Positions 8,064 to 17,487 are shown, counted from the first letter of the stretch. The stretch: DNA of 64,000 bases from Streptomyces sp. 11x1 (GCF_032598905.1 NZ_CP122458.1:5171001-5235000), one strand, 5' to 3'. Notes: generated from the letters alone by a model not told the origin. Made by a program: numbers and translations.

Positions 8064-9362
8064 ATGCGCACACCCCCACACTTCGATCGCGGCCACACCG
8101 ACGACCTCATGACCTTCCTGGCGAGCAGCCCCACCCCGTACCACGCGGTGGCGAGCGCCGCGGAACGGCTGGAGAAGGCAGGCTTCCGGCAGGTCTCGGA
8201 GGCCGACGCGTGGGACGGCTCGCTGGGCGGCCGCTACGTGCTGCGCGGGGGCGCGATCATCGCCTGGTACGTCCCGAAGGGCGCCCACCCTCACACCCCC
8301 TTCCGCATCATCGGTGCCCACACCGACTCCCCCAATCTGCGGGTCAAACCCCGCCCCGACAGCGGCGCCCACGGCTGGCGCCAGGTCGCCGTCGAGATCT
8401 ACGGCGGCCCGCTGATGAACTCCTGGCTAGACCGCGACCTCGGCATCGCCGGCCGGCTCTCCCTGCGCGACGGCACCAGCCGCCTCGTCAATGTCGACAG
8501 ACCCCTCCTGCGCGTCCCCCAACTCGCCATCCACCTCGACCGGACGGTCTCCTCCGAGGGCCTCAAGCTCGACAAGCAGCGCCACCTCCAGCCCGTCTGG
8601 GGCCTCGGCGACGACGTCCGCGACGGCGACCTGATCGCCTTCCTGGAGGAGGAGGCGGGCATCCCCGCCGGCGAGGTCACCGGCTGGGACCTGATGACCC
8701 ACTCCGTCGAACCGCCCGCCTACCTGGGCCGCGACAACGAACTGCTCGCCGGCCCCCGCATGGACAACCTCCTCTCCGTGCACGCCGGTACGGCCGCACT
8801 CGCCTCCGTCGCCGGCTCGGGCGACGAACTCCCCCACATCCCCGTCCTCGCCGCCTTCGACCACGAGGAGAACGGCTCCCAGTCCGACACCGGCGCCGAC
8901 GGCCCGCTGCTCGGCGGGGTGCTGGAGCGCTCGGTCTTCTCCCGCGGCGGCTCCTACGAGGACCGGGCACGGGCCTTCGCCGGCACCGTCTGTCTCTCCT
9001 CCGACACCGGCCACGCCGTCCACCCCAACTACGCCGAGCGCCACGACCCGACGCACCACCCCCGCGCGGACGCCGGCCCGATCCTGAAGGTCAACGTCAA
9101 CAACCGCTACGCCACCGACGGTTCGGGCCGCGCCGTCTTCGCCGCCGCCTGCGAGAAGGCCGGAGTGCCCTTCCAGACGTTCGTCTCCAACAACTCCATG
9201 CCCTGCGGCACCACCATCGGCCCCATCACCGCCGCCCGGCACGGCATCCGCACCGTCGACATCGGCGTGGCCATCCTCTCGATGCACAGCGTCCGCGAGC
9301 TGTGCGGAGCGAAGGACCCCTACCTCCTGGCGAACGCCCTGGCGGCCTTCCTGGGGGGCTGA
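8064..9362 (+). CDS. M18-family zinc aminopeptidase
   Basis: A 432-residue cytoplasmic aminopeptidase, normal length for M18, cleaving N-terminal residues from peptides. Metal and catalytic regions are visible: GAHTDSPNLRVKP near residue 80, MDNLLSVHAG near 236, DHEENGSQSDTGADGP near 270 and a late histidine in ILSMHSVRELCG. Start ATG 8064 is preferred because AAGGTGA lies 5-6 nt upstream; an in-frame GTG at 8055 overlaps that ribosome site. The upstream gene ends in a strong terminator, so it has its own promoter. Confidence 0.9.
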   Translation: MRTPPHFDRGHTDDLMTFLASSPTPYHAVASAAERLEKAGFRQVSEADAWDGSLGGRYVLRGGAIIAWYVPKGAHPHTPFRIIGAHTDSPNLRVKPRPDSGAHGWRQVAVEIYGGPLMNSWLDRDLGIAGRLSLRDGTSRLVNVDRPLLRVPQLAIHLDRTVSSEGLKLDKQRHLQPVWGLGDDVRDGDLIAFLEEEAGIPAGEVTGWDLMTHSVEPPAYLGRDNELLAGPRMDNLLSVHAGTAALASVAGSGDELPHIPVLAAFDHEENGSQSDTGADGPLLGGVLERSVFSRGGSYEDRARAFAGTVCLSSDTGHAVHPNYAERHDPTHHPRADAGPILKVNVNNRYATDGSGRAVFAAACEKAGVPFQTFVSNNSMPCGTTIGPITAARHGIRTVDIGVAILSMHSVRELCGAKDPYLLANALAAFLGG

Positions 9363-9494
9363 CCCGCGGCCGTGCACCCCGTCCCGCCCTCAACGCCTGT
9401 TACTGACCGGCCTGTCCGGGTACCCGATGTCAACCGGTAGGACCGAACGACCGGAACGACCGGCCGCCCCAACCGGACACAGGGAGGAACACTC

Positions 9495-9731
9495 ATGGGC
9501 CTGGGCGGGTGCATCATTCTGATCGCCGTGGGGGCCATCCTCACGTTCGCCACCGACTGGGACATGCAAGGGGTCAACCTCGACCTGGTCGGCATCATCT
9601 TCATGATCGTCGGACTCATCGGAGTCGCGACGTTCAGCAGTATCGCCAGGCGGAGGCGGGTGGTGGTGCCCCCCACCACCCCGGTCGTGGACGAGACCGG
9701 CCAGCAGCGGGGCGGCTACCAGGGCTACTGA
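9495..9731 (+). CDS. DUF6458-type small membrane protein
   Basis: A 78-residue protein with two membrane spans (about 5-20 and 29-48), a basic stretch ARRRR and a short cytoplasmic Pro/Thr/Gly tail ending GGYQGY. AGGGAGGA lies 8 nt before the ATG. It resembles the widespread actinobacterial DUF6458 family (family name from memory), whose function is unknown. It is a single-gene unit. Confidence 0.8.
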   Translation: MGLGGCIILIAVGAILTFATDWDMQGVNLDLVGIIFMIVGLIGVATFSSIARRRRVVVPPTTPVVDETGQQRGGYQGY

Positions 9732-9784
9732 GCCGGCCACACGGCCTGGTCCGGGCCTGGGCCATGGCCGGTCCTGGTCCGGGC

Positions 9785-11629
9785 CTACGCCCCGTCGCCC
9801 TCGTCCATCCCCGCCAGCACCAGCGGCAGCCGGTCCGTCCCACCCTCCGTGAGCCGGACCGGCACGCCCCAGTCCTGCTGGTGGACGTGGCAGGCCGGGT
9901 AGGCGTGGGAGGGGTCGTCGTCGCAGGAGGCGGCCATCGCCGAGACGTGCAGGACGCCCTCGGATATGGACGGGTCGAGTTCGAGCTCGCGGGACAGGGC
10001 CGTGTCCGCGCCCTCGCCTCGCAGCAGCAGCTCGTGCGGGGTGGCGGAGACGAGCAGCCGGGTCGAGGGCCCGTACCGCTCGTCGAGCTTCTGCCCCGCC
10101 GGGGCCTGGAAGACCACGTCCAACCGCAGCCTGCCGGGGGCGACTTCGGTGGCCGCGCGCCGGGTGCGCTGGGCGACGGCCTCCACCTTCACCGTCTCCT
10201 CCGGCAACCGCAGCCTGGTCAGCCGGTGCCGGGCGGACTCGACGACCACGATGTCGTCCCCGACGAGCACCGCGTCACTCGGCTCCCTCAGATCCGTGGC
10301 CAGGGTCCCGACCTCACCCGTCGCCGGGTCGTAGCGGCGCAGCGCGTGGTTGTAGGTGTCGCTGACGGCCACCGACCCGTCGGGCAGGGCCGTGACGCCC
10401 AACGGATGCTGCAGCAGCGCCTGTTCGGCCGGCCCGTCCCGATGACCGAAGTCGAAGAGTCCCGTCCCGACCGCCGTGTGGACGGCGCCGTCGAGGTCCA
10501 CCCAGCGCAGCGCGGACGTCTCGGAGTCGGCGAGCCACAGCCGGTCGGCGGTGGCCGCGAGCCCCGAGGGCTGTGCGAACCAGGCCTCGTCTGCCGGCCC
10601 GTCCACCAGGCCCTCGTTGGTCGTGCCGGCCGCCACCGCCACGGTGCCCTCGGCGAGGTCGTACGTCCACAGCTGGTGGACACCGGCCATGGCGATCCAC
10701 ACCCTGCCGTCGAACACGGCCACGTCCCACGGGGAGGAGAGGTCGATCTCCCGCGCCGGCCCGGAGGTCGGGGAGCCCCGCCACCACTGGCGGCCGGTGC
10801 CCGCGAGCGTCGTGACCGCCCCGGCGTCCGGGTCGAGCAGGCGCAGCGCGTGGTTCACCGTGTCGGCGACGACCACGGCACCGCCGTCCAGCAGGGCCAG
10901 CCCCTGCGGTTCGCTGAAGCGGGCGTGCTCCGCACCGCCGTCCACGAACCCACGCTCGCCGGAGCCGTAGTGCCGTACGACGGTCTCGCCGTCGGCCGCC
11001 AGCCGGACCAGCCGGTGCCGGGTGGTGTCGCTGACGAGGAAGTCGCCGTCCGGCAGGAGCAGGGCCTTGCCGGGGAACCGCAGCACCGTCGGCTCGGGCT
11101 CGGGCGCCACGTACGGCCCGTCGCCGCGCCGCAGTGTCCCCTTGGCCTCGTGTTCGGTCTCCAGCTCGACGACCAGCCGCTCGATGGCGTGCGCATGGCC
11201 CTCGCCCGCGTGCTGGGCGACCACGTACCCCTCGGGATCGACCACCACGAGCGTCGGCCAGGCCCGCACCGCGTACTGCTTCCAGGTGGCGAGCTCCGGA
11301 TCGTCGAGCACCGGGTGCTCCACCCCGTACCGCTCGACGGCGTCGACCACCGCCCCGTGCTCCGCCTCGTGCGCGAACTTCGGCGAGTGGACCCCGATGA
11401 CCACCACGGTGTCCCGGTGCTTCTCCTCCAGCTCCCGCAGCTCGTCGAGAACATGCAGACAGTTGATGCAGCAGAACGTCCAAAAATCCAACACCACTAT
11501 TTTCCCCCGCAGGTCGGCGAGGGTGTACTGCTCGCCGCCCGTGTTCAGCCAGCCGCCCTTCCCGATCAGCTCGGGGGCGCGGACACGGACACGGCGGGGG
11601 GCCGAGTGCTGGGTCGCGGAATCGCTCAT
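9785..11629 (-). CDS. thioredoxin-like / NHL-repeat protein
   Basis: A 614-residue protein resembling NHLRC2. Residues about 10-150 form a thioredoxin-like domain with FWTFCCINCLHVLDELREL, in which CINC is the CxxC redox pair. Residues about 175-470 form a beta-propeller of NHL-type repeats (LVSDTTRHRLVRL, VADTVNHALRLLDP, WLADSETSALRWVD, VSDTYNHALRRYDP). A C-terminal beta domain of about 120 residues follows. No signal peptide is present, so it is likely cytoplasmic. Substrates are unknown. ATG 11629 fits the start of the domain. The gene is divergent from the LURP-one gene at 11771. Confidence 0.88.
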   Translation of the reverse strand: MSDSATQHSAPRRVRVRAPELIGKGGWLNTGGEQYTLADLRGKIVVLDFWTFCCINCLHVLDELRELEEKHRDTVVVIGVHSPKFAHEAEHGAVVDAVERYGVEHPVLDDPELATWKQYAVRAWPTLVVVDPEGYVVAQHAGEGHAHAIERLVVELETEHEAKGTLRRGDGPYVAPEPEPTVLRFPGKALLLPDGDFLVSDTTRHRLVRLAADGETVVRHYGSGERGFVDGGAEHARFSEPQGLALLDGGAVVVADTVNHALRLLDPDAGAVTTLAGTGRQWWRGSPTSGPAREIDLSSPWDVAVFDGRVWIAMAGVHQLWTYDLAEGTVAVAAGTTNEGLVDGPADEAWFAQPSGLAATADRLWLADSETSALRWVDLDGAVHTAVGTGLFDFGHRDGPAEQALLQHPLGVTALPDGSVAVSDTYNHALRRYDPATGEVGTLATDLREPSDAVLVGDDIVVVESARHRLTRLRLPEETVKVEAVAQRTRRAATEVAPGRLRLDVVFQAPAGQKLDERYGPSTRLLVSATPHELLLRGEGADTALSRELELDPSISEGVLHVSAMAASCDDDPSHAYPACHVHQQDWGVPVRLTEGGTDRLPLVLAGMDEGDGA

Positions 11630-11692
11630 GGATCAAGCGTGCCACTTTTCGGGAAACCGCTTCGGACCCTGTGGAAAACCGCGCTTCCAGGT

Positions 11693-11701
11693 TGTGGACA
11701 A
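11693..11701 (-). other. DnaA box match
   Basis: TGTGGACAA, the reverse complement of the Streptomyces DnaA box TTGTCCACA, in the 140-bp divergent promoter region between the NHL and LURP-one genes. It also forms part of the palindrome GTTGTGGACAAC. Confidence 0.45.
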
Positions 11702-11770
11702 CTCGTCGGGCTGGGCTTTTCGGGTCTACCGGCGATGTTTCGCGGTCGTCCCCGGGGAACGTCTGCAGGC

Positions 11771-12262
11771 ATGAGATTCCTCGTACGCGACCGGATCCTC
11801 GGCATCGGTGACGACTACTGGATCGAGGACGAGCACGGCCGGAAGGCCTTCCTCGTCGACGGCAAGGCCATGCGGCTGCGGGACACCTTCGAGCTGAAGG
11901 ACACCCGGGGGGAGGTACTGATCGACATCCGCCGCAAGATGTTCGCGCTGCGCGACACGATGGTCGTCGAACGCGGCGGCGAGCCCCTCGCCACCGTCCG
12001 CCGCAAGCGCCTCTCCCTCCTGCGCAACCACTACCGGGTCTCCCTGGCGGACGGCACCGAACTCGACGTCAGCGGCAAGATCCTCGACCGTGAGTTCGCC
12101 ATCGAGTACGAGGGCGAACTCCTCGCGCACATCTCCCGCAGATGGCTGCACGTCCGCGAGACCTACGGCCTCGACGTCGTACGCGACGACGCGGACCCGG
12201 CCCTGCTGATCGCCGTGACGGTGTGCGTGATCAACCTGGCGGAGCGGGAACGGGACGACTGA
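11771..12262 (+). CDS. LURP-one-related / scramblase-like family protein
   Basis: A 163-residue protein of the LURP-one-related (Tubby/scramblase-like) fold, recognised by RFLVRDRILGIGDDYWIEDEHG, the strand-rich repeats FLVDGKAMRLRDTFELKD and IRRKMFALRDTMVVER, and the hydrophobic C-terminal helix ALLIAVTVCVINLAERE. Bacterial members have no established role. The ATG at 11771 follows a weak purine-rich tract (CTGCAGGC). A longer reading frame upstream is an artefact of high GC. Confidence 0.85.
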   Translation: MRFLVRDRILGIGDDYWIEDEHGRKAFLVDGKAMRLRDTFELKDTRGEVLIDIRRKMFALRDTMVVERGGEPLATVRRKRLSLLRNHYRVSLADGTELDVSGKILDREFAIEYEGELLAHISRRWLHVRETYGLDVVRDDADPALLIAVTVCVINLAERERDD

Positions 12263-12362
12263 GGGAACACACGCCGGGAAACGCACGCTCCGCCAAGGCT
12301 CGGCCGAGCCGAAGCTCAGCGCACGAAAGCTCGGCGGAGCCGAAGCGCGGCAGGCACGAAGC
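12263..12362. repeat. short repeated GC-rich hairpin region between converging genes
   Basis: GGCTCGGCCGAGCC and the near-repeated unit GCTCGGCSGAGCCGAAGC occur twice (around 12299-12316 and 12329-12346). They lie between the convergent LURP-one and amidohydrolase genes, probably acting as a bidirectional terminator. Confidence 0.4.
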
Positions 12363-13157
12363 TCAGCGGCGCGGTGGCTCCAGCCCCAGGAGTCTGTCCT
12401 TCAGCGCGGGGAACTGCTCACGCGTCGTCGCGACCCTCGTCGGGTCGAGGTCGACCGTGAGGACCTCCTCGCCGGGGCCCGCCTCCGCCAGGACCTCGCC
12501 CCAGGGGTCGACCACGATCGAGTGACCTGCCTGGGGAACTCCCGCGTGCGTACCGGCCGTTCCGCAGGCGAGGACGTAGGCCTGGTTCTCCACGGCCCGG
12601 GCCTGCGCCAGCAGCGTCCAGTGGGAGCGACGGCGTTCCGGCCAGCCCGCCGACAGCACGAACATCTCGGCGCCCGCGTCGACGAGCCCCCGGAACAGCT
12701 CGGGGAACCGCAGGTCGTAGCAGGTGGCGATGCCGATGGTCGTGTCCGGGACGCGGAGCGTCACCAGCTCCGCGCCGGCACCCATCAGCACGGCCTCGCC
12801 CTTGTCGAAGCCGAAGCGGTGGATCTTGCGGTAGGAGGCGGCGAGGTCGCCGGACGGTGAGAAGACGAGGGAGGTGTTGTAGAGGGTGCCGTCAGGGGCC
12901 CGCTCCGGGATCGAGCCGGCGTGCAGCCAGACGCCCGTGTCGGTCGCCGCCTTGGCCATCGCCTCGTACGTCGGCCCTTCCAGCGGTTCGGCCGCCGAGG
13001 CGAAGGATTCGAACGCGAATGCGCCGGTGGTCCAGAGCTCCGGGAGGACGACGAGATCGGCGCCTGCCTGGTCCCGTACCAGCGAGGCCACCCGCCGCCT
13101 GCGCGATTCGACCGATTCGTCCTCGTCTACGCCGATCTGGATGAGCGAGGCGCGCAC
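12363..13157 (-). CDS. carbon-nitrogen hydrolase (nitrilase superfamily) amidase
   Basis: A 264-residue enzyme with the full nitrilase-superfamily triad: Glu in VVLPELW (about 43), Lys in YRKIHRFGFDKGE (about 110) and Cys in IGIATCYDLRFPE (about 144). It probably hydrolyses a small linear amide such as an omega-amide or deaminated glutathione-like compound; the exact substrate cannot be set from sequence. The GTG at 13157 is preferred because it begins directly with the first strand (VRASLIQIG) and has GGTGG upstream. An ATG at 13208 would add 17 unlikely residues. It has no signal peptide and converges with the LURP-one gene. Confidence 0.87.
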   Translation of the reverse strand: MRASLIQIGVDEDESVESRRRRVASLVRDQAGADLVVLPELWTTGAFAFESFASAAEPLEGPTYEAMAKAATDTGVWLHAGSIPERAPDGTLYNTSLVFSPSGDLAASYRKIHRFGFDKGEAVLMGAGAELVTLRVPDTTIGIATCYDLRFPELFRGLVDAGAEMFVLSAGWPERRRSHWTLLAQARAVENQAYVLACGTAGTHAGVPQAGHSIVVDPWGEVLAEAGPGEEVLTVDLDPTRVATTREQFPALKDRLLGLEPPRR

Positions 13158-13390
13158 AGTACCACCGTCCTGGCATTCGAGCCGTCCACACCAGCCTACG
13201 ATCGTCACACGAAAGCACTGCCGGGGTGCCTCAGAGCAGCGTAACTTAACGTTTCACAGCACCCACTGACAGCCGCCGACGACCTACTCCACGCCGTCAA
13301 CGCCGACGCCCCCACTGAAGACCACCACCCACGTAGCCGACACGTACCGACCGTACTGACACGTACCGACCGCCCGAGGGGTCCCGTTCC

Positions 13391-14215
13391 GTGAGTCTGC
13401 ATCCCACTCTTCAGCCCTACGCCGACGCCTGGACCCACTCCGTGGACGCGATATCCGAGCTGGTGTCGCCGCTCGTGGAGGGCGAGTGGAACCGCCGGAC
13501 GCCATGCCCGGGGTGGTCGGTGCGCGATGTGGTCTCCCACGTCATCGGCCTGGACTGCGAAATGCTCGGCGACCCCCGGCCGATCCACACCCTGCCGCGC
13601 GATCTGTACCACGTACGGACCGAGCACCAGCGGTACATGGAGATGCAGGTCGACGCCCGCCGTCACCACACCGCGCCGGAGATGACCTCCGAGCTGGAGT
13701 ACACGATCATCCGGCGCAACCGCCAGCTGCGGAACGAGTCCCGGGACCCGGGTCACAAGGTGCGGGGCCCGCTCGGCACCGAGCTGACCCTCGAACAGGC
13801 CATGCGCAACCGCGCCTTCGACGTCTGGGTCCACGAGCAGGACCTGCGCGCCGCGCTGGGCCAGCCGGGGAACCTGGACTCGCCGGGCGCGCTCGTCGTC
13901 CGTGACGAGCTGCTGTCCGTGCTGCCGAAGGTGGTCGCGGAGGACGCGCAGGCGCCGCGCAGTTCGGCCGTCGTCTTCGACGTGCACGGCCCGGTGGAGT
14001 TCATCCGTACCGTCCGCGTGGACATCCAGGGCCGCGGCACGCTGGAGACGGCTCCCGCCCTCGGCCCCGCCGCCACCCTCACGCTCGACTGGGAGACCTA
14101 CGTCCGTCTCGCCTGCGGCCGCGTCACCGCCGATCTCGTCGCCGACCGCATCAAGGCCGAGGGCGACCCCCACCTGATCGCGGCGATCCTGCACGCGTTC
14201 GCGGTGACGGTGTAG
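13391..14215 (+). CDS. maleylpyruvate isomerase-like (mycothiol-dependent) family protein
   Basis: A 274-residue DinB-like four-helix protein of the mycothiol-dependent maleylpyruvate isomerase type: LVEGEWNRRTPCPGWSVRDVVSHVIGLDCEML near residues 28-58 supplies the conserved His, and NRAFDVWVHEQDLRAALG near 141-158 carries the second metal-ligand cluster. Such proteins act with mycothiol or as uncharacterised thiol-transferases. The GTG start at 13391 is supported by the domain beginning there. It has no obvious operon partner; the MFS gene converges from the other side. Confidence 0.85.
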   Translation: MSLHPTLQPYADAWTHSVDAISELVSPLVEGEWNRRTPCPGWSVRDVVSHVIGLDCEMLGDPRPIHTLPRDLYHVRTEHQRYMEMQVDARRHHTAPEMTSELEYTIIRRNRQLRNESRDPGHKVRGPLGTELTLEQAMRNRAFDVWVHEQDLRAALGQPGNLDSPGALVVRDELLSVLPKVVAEDAQAPRSSAVVFDVHGPVEFIRTVRVDIQGRGTLETAPALGPAATLTLDWETYVRLACGRVTADLVADRIKAEGDPHLIAAILHAFAVTV

Positions 14216-14304
14216 CGGCCGGGTGACCCGGTAGCGGCCGGCTCTGCGGGGCCGTCGGCTCGCGGGGCCGCCGAACGCTGCCCCTCACACCGGCCTACCG
14301 GCCC

Positions 14305-15621
14305 CTACGCCGGTACGTGCACCGTCTCCACCCGGCTCGCCACCAGGCGTTCCCGCTCGCGGCGGGCCGCGCGGCCGCGCAGGCGGAGGATCTGGCTCAG
14401 GCCCAGCGCCTGGAGGACGAACACGGCGGAGAAGGCGATGCCGTAGTCGTCGTCGGTCAGGTCCAGGAGGACGCCGACCGCGAACAGGGTCGTCATGGAG
14501 GCGACGAAACCACCCATGTTGGTGATCCCGGAGGCGGTGCCCTGACGCTCCGGCGGGTTCGCCGGGCGGGCGAAATCGAAGCCGAGCATCGATGCCGGAC
14601 CGCAGGCGCCCAGGACCGCGCAGAGCACGATCAGGAGCCACATCGGGGCGCGCTCGCCGGTGTGGACGAGCGTGGTCGCCCACACCGCCGCCGTCGCGAG
14701 GACGGTGCCGAGCGCCAGCGGCAGCCGCGCGGCGTGGTGCCGGGCGACGATCTGGCCGTACACCAGTCCGACCACCATGTTGGACAGGACGACGAGAGTG
14801 AGCAGTTCACCGGCGGTGCCCCGGCTGAGCCCCTGCGCCTGGACCAGGAACGGCATCCCCCACAGCAGCAGGAACACCATCGCCGGGAACTGGGTGGTGA
14901 AGTGCACCCACAACCCGAGCCGGGTGCCGGGCTCCCTCCAGGACGCCACGATCTGCCGCCGCACGTACGCGGCACCGTGGTGCGGGAACGGCTCCGGCTC
15001 ATGCCCGTCCGGGTGGTCCTTCAGGAACAGCAGCGTGAGGGCCAGCACGACCAGACCGGCGACCGAGCTGCCCGCGAACGCCGCTGTCCAGCCCACCCCG
15101 TGCAGCAGCCGGGCCAGCAACAGCGTCGAGACCAGGTTGCCCGCCATGCCGACCAGGCCCGCCATCTGCGCGACCAGCGGCCCGCGTCGGGCCGGGAACC
15201 ACCGGCTGCCCAGCCGCAGCACACTGATGAACGTCATCGCGTCGCCGCAGCCCAGCAGCGCCCGCGACGCCAGCGCCATGCCGTACGACGGAGACAGCGC
15301 GAAGCCGATCTGGCCGGCCGTGAACAGCAGGATGCCCAGGGTCAGCACCTTCCTGGTGCCGAGCCGGTCGACCAGCAGGCCGACGGGTATCTGCATCCCG
15401 GCGTAGACCAGCAGCTGGAGGATCGAGAACGTGGACAGGGCGGAGGCGCCCACATGGAAGCGCTCTGCGGCGTCGAGGCCGGCCACGCCCAACGACGTAC
15501 GGAAGATGACGGCGACGAAGTAGACGGAGACGCCCACACCCCAGACGGCGAGGGCCCGGCGGCCGCCGGGCGGGTCCCCGGGCAGGGACCCGGCGGACGA
15601 CGATATGACAGGTCGGCTCAA
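14305..15621 (-). CDS. MFS transporter, TTG start coupled to a GntR gene
   Basis: A 438-residue major facilitator with about 12 hydrophobic helices and the loop signature LLVDRLGTRKVL near residue 73. A tail of charged residues (RGRAARRERERLV) is cytoplasmic. The TTG at 15621 overlaps the TGA of the upstream regulator gene and has GGAGG 4 nt before it. A much longer frame running upstream is only the shadow of that regulator. The substrate is unknown; pairing with an FCD-type GntR regulator suggests uptake or export of a small organic acid (inference). Confidence 0.88.
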   Translation of the reverse strand: MSRPVISSSAGSLPGDPPGGRRALAVWGVGVSVYFVAVIFRTSLGVAGLDAAERFHVGASALSTFSILQLLVYAGMQIPVGLLVDRLGTRKVLTLGILLFTAGQIGFALSPSYGMALASRALLGCGDAMTFISVLRLGSRWFPARRGPLVAQMAGLVGMAGNLVSTLLLARLLHGVGWTAAFAGSSVAGLVVLALTLLFLKDHPDGHEPEPFPHHGAAYVRRQIVASWREPGTRLGLWVHFTTQFPAMVFLLLWGMPFLVQAQGLSRGTAGELLTLVVLSNMVVGLVYGQIVARHHAARLPLALGTVLATAAVWATTLVHTGERAPMWLLIVLCAVLGACGPASMLGFDFARPANPPERQGTASGITNMGGFVASMTTLFAVGVLLDLTDDDYGIAFSAVFVLQALGLSQILRLRGRAARRERERLVASRVETVHVPA

Positions 15622-16295
15622 CGGACCTCCCCCCGCGCCAGGTTGGAGAACCAGCTCACGTGACGGTGCACGATCTCCACGGCCGCCTCCGCGTCGCCCG
15701 TGCGCAGCGCCCGGAGGATCTCCTCGTGCTCGGTGAGCGTCTTCGTGATGCGGTCCGGGTGGGCGTGCATCACGGCGACGCCCATCCGCAGCTGCCGGTC
15801 GCGGAGTTGGTCGTAGAGGCGGGAGAGGATCTCGTTCCCGCCGCTGCGGACGATCTCGGCGTGGAAACAGCGGTCGGTCACCGCAGCGCCCGCCAGGTCC
15901 CCGGCGGCGGCCTGCGCCTTCTGCTGTTCCAGCAGGCTCTCCAGCCGCTCGATCAGCTGCGGCGAGGCCGGGGCCGTCTTGCGGACCGCGTGCTCCTCGA
16001 CCAGCTGTCGGGTCTCCACGACGTCCGCGATCTCCTGCGCGGAGACGGGCAGCACGAGGGCGCCCTTCTTCGGATAGAGCTTGATCAGCCCCTCGACCTG
16101 CAGCCGCAGCAGCGCTTCCCGTACCGGCGTCCGCGACACGCCGACCGCCTCGGCGAGCTCGCCCTCGGTGAGCAGCGTGCCGCCCTCGTAGCGGCGCTCC
16201 AGAACACCCTGCTTGACATGGGCGTAGACACGGTCGGCGGCGGGGGGCTGCTTCACGGAGGGGATCGCGGAGGCGGGAGCTGGGGCGGAGGGCAT
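15618..16295 (-). CDS. GntR-family regulator with FCD domain
   Basis: A 225-residue transcription factor. Residues about 17-80 are the winged helix (VYAHVKQGVLERRYEGG ... LAEAVGVSRTPVREALLRLQVEGLI). The rest is an all-helical FCD ligand-binding domain with the metal-binding pattern FHAEIVRSGGNEIL and HEEILRALRTGD. ATG 16295 is preferred over upstream starts because it precedes the domain closely. It is the first gene of a two-gene unit with the MFS transporter, which it probably controls. Confidence 0.88.
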   Translation of the reverse strand: MPSAPAPASAIPSVKQPPAADRVYAHVKQGVLERRYEGGTLLTEGELAEAVGVSRTPVREALLRLQVEGLIKLYPKKGALVLPVSAQEIADVVETRQLVEEHAVRKTAPASPQLIERLESLLEQQKAQAAAGDLAGAAVTDRCFHAEIVRSGGNEILSRLYDQLRDRQLRMGVAVMHAHPDRITKTLTEHEEILRALRTGDAEAAVEIVHRHVSWFSNLARGEVR

Positions 16296-16452
16296 GTCCA
16301 CAGCATAGATACAACACGTACACATCGCCGCCCTCGTCCACGATCCGGGACGGCACGCCCACTGCGGAACCAGCCCAGAGACCGCCTCGCACCCACCCTG
16401 AACCCGTCGAAGAACTGTGAGATGGACGCGAATTGACCCCCGGCACACCCAG

Positions 16453-16470
16453 AGCACAACCTTTTGTGCT
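16453..16470. promoter_or_regulatory. inverted repeat between GntR and carboxypeptidase genes
   Basis: AGCACAA-CCTT-TTGTGCT is a perfect 7-4-7 inverted repeat in the divergent intergenic region, 96 bp before the carboxypeptidase start. It is a candidate operator. Confidence 0.4.
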
Positions 16471-16565
16471 ACTCACTTGTCACATGAGAAGCGGCACTGC
16501 TTGCCCGAAACCGGAGCACAAGTGGCCGCGCTCCACAGACATTTGACGCAATCGGGGTACTTGAC

Positions 16566-17462
16566 TTGATTACCGCCATAAAGGGCGCACGTGTCCGCAG
16601 AGCCGCTGCAGTCGTCGTGACCACCGGTGCGATGATCGCGACCGGAGTCGTCACCTCCGCTCCCGCGCAGGCGGCTCCCGCGAAGCCGACGATCACCGCC
16701 AAGGGCGGGTTCGTATGGAACAACGCCAACAGCAAGGCCCTATACACGAAGGCCGCGGACACCAAGCGGTCCACGGGCTCCACCACCAAGATCATGACCG
16801 CCAAGGTCGTGCTGTCGCAGAAGAACCTGAACCTGAACGCCAAGGTCACGGTCTCGAAGGCGTACAGCGACTACATCGTCAAGAACCAGGCCTCCCACGC
16901 CGGCCTGATCGTCGGCGACAAGGTCACCGTCCGCCAGCTCCTCTATGGGCTGATGCTGCCGTCGGGCTGCGACGCCGCGTATGCGCTCGCCGACAAGTTC
17001 GGCACGGGCTCGACGCGTGCGGCGCGGGTGAAGTCGTTCATCGGCAAGATGAACTCCACCGCCAAGAGCCTCGGCATGACGAACACGAAGTTCGACTCCT
17101 TCGACGGCATCAGCAACGGTTCGAACTACTCGACGCCTCGCGACCTCACCAAGCTCGCCAGCAACGCGCTGAAGAACTCCACGTTCAAGTCCATCGTGGG
17201 CACGAAGACCACCAAGCAGAAGGTGACCACCAAGAGCGGCGGCTACCGCTACTACACCTGGAACAACACCAACACCCTGCTCGGCTGGAAGGGAACGTTC
17301 GGCGTGAAGACCGGCTCCGGCGCCCAGGCAAAGTACTGCCTTGTCTTCGCCGCGACCCGCAACGGCAAGACGATCGTGGGCACCGTCCTGACGTCCACCA
17401 ATGCGACCACCCGCACGGCGGACGTGAAGAAGCTGATGGACTACGGCTTCGCCACGCTCTAG
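16566..17462 (+). CDS. secreted D-alanyl-D-alanine carboxypeptidase (S11)
   Basis: A 298-residue penicillin-binding-type serine peptidase trimming peptidoglycan stem peptides. A signal peptide spans residues 1-37 (basic start, hydrophobic core, APAQA cleavage site). Catalytic motifs: STTK (in GSTTKIMTAK, about 70-73), the second motif as SGC in LPSGCDAAYALAD where S11 enzymes usually have SGN, and KTG in FGVKTGSG. There is no C-terminal membrane helix, so the enzyme is released or wall-bound. The TTG at 16566 gives the only good signal peptide. Codon use includes unusually many Lys/Thr/Asn for the genome. A strong terminator follows. Confidence 0.88.
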   Translation: MITAIKGARVRRAAAVVVTTGAMIATGVVTSAPAQAAPAKPTITAKGGFVWNNANSKALYTKAADTKRSTGSTTKIMTAKVVLSQKNLNLNAKVTVSKAYSDYIVKNQASHAGLIVGDKVTVRQLLYGLMLPSGCDAAYALADKFGTGSTRAARVKSFIGKMNSTAKSLGMTNTKFDSFDGISNGSNYSTPRDLTKLASNALKNSTFKSIVGTKTTKQKVTTKSGGYRYYTWNNTNTLLGWKGTFGVKTGSGAQAKYCLVFAATRNGKTIVGTVLTSTNATTRTADVKKLMDYGFATL

Positions 17463-17487
17463 ACGACCGGCCTCTCGGAGGCATGCG

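Noticed and set aside
6000..8372. Long minus-strand frame of 790 codons
   Set aside because: It is the antisense shadow of the acyl-CoA dehydrogenase gene; composition is Val/Gly/Leu/Arg-rich with no domain.
9509..11770. Plus-strand frame running into the LURP-one gene
   Set aside because: It is the antisense of the NHL protein gene; only the part from ATG 11771 is real.
15622..16476. N-terminal extension of the MFS transporter to 723 residues
   Set aside because: The extension is the out-of-frame reading of the GntR gene; the TTG at 15621 with GGAGG explains the start.
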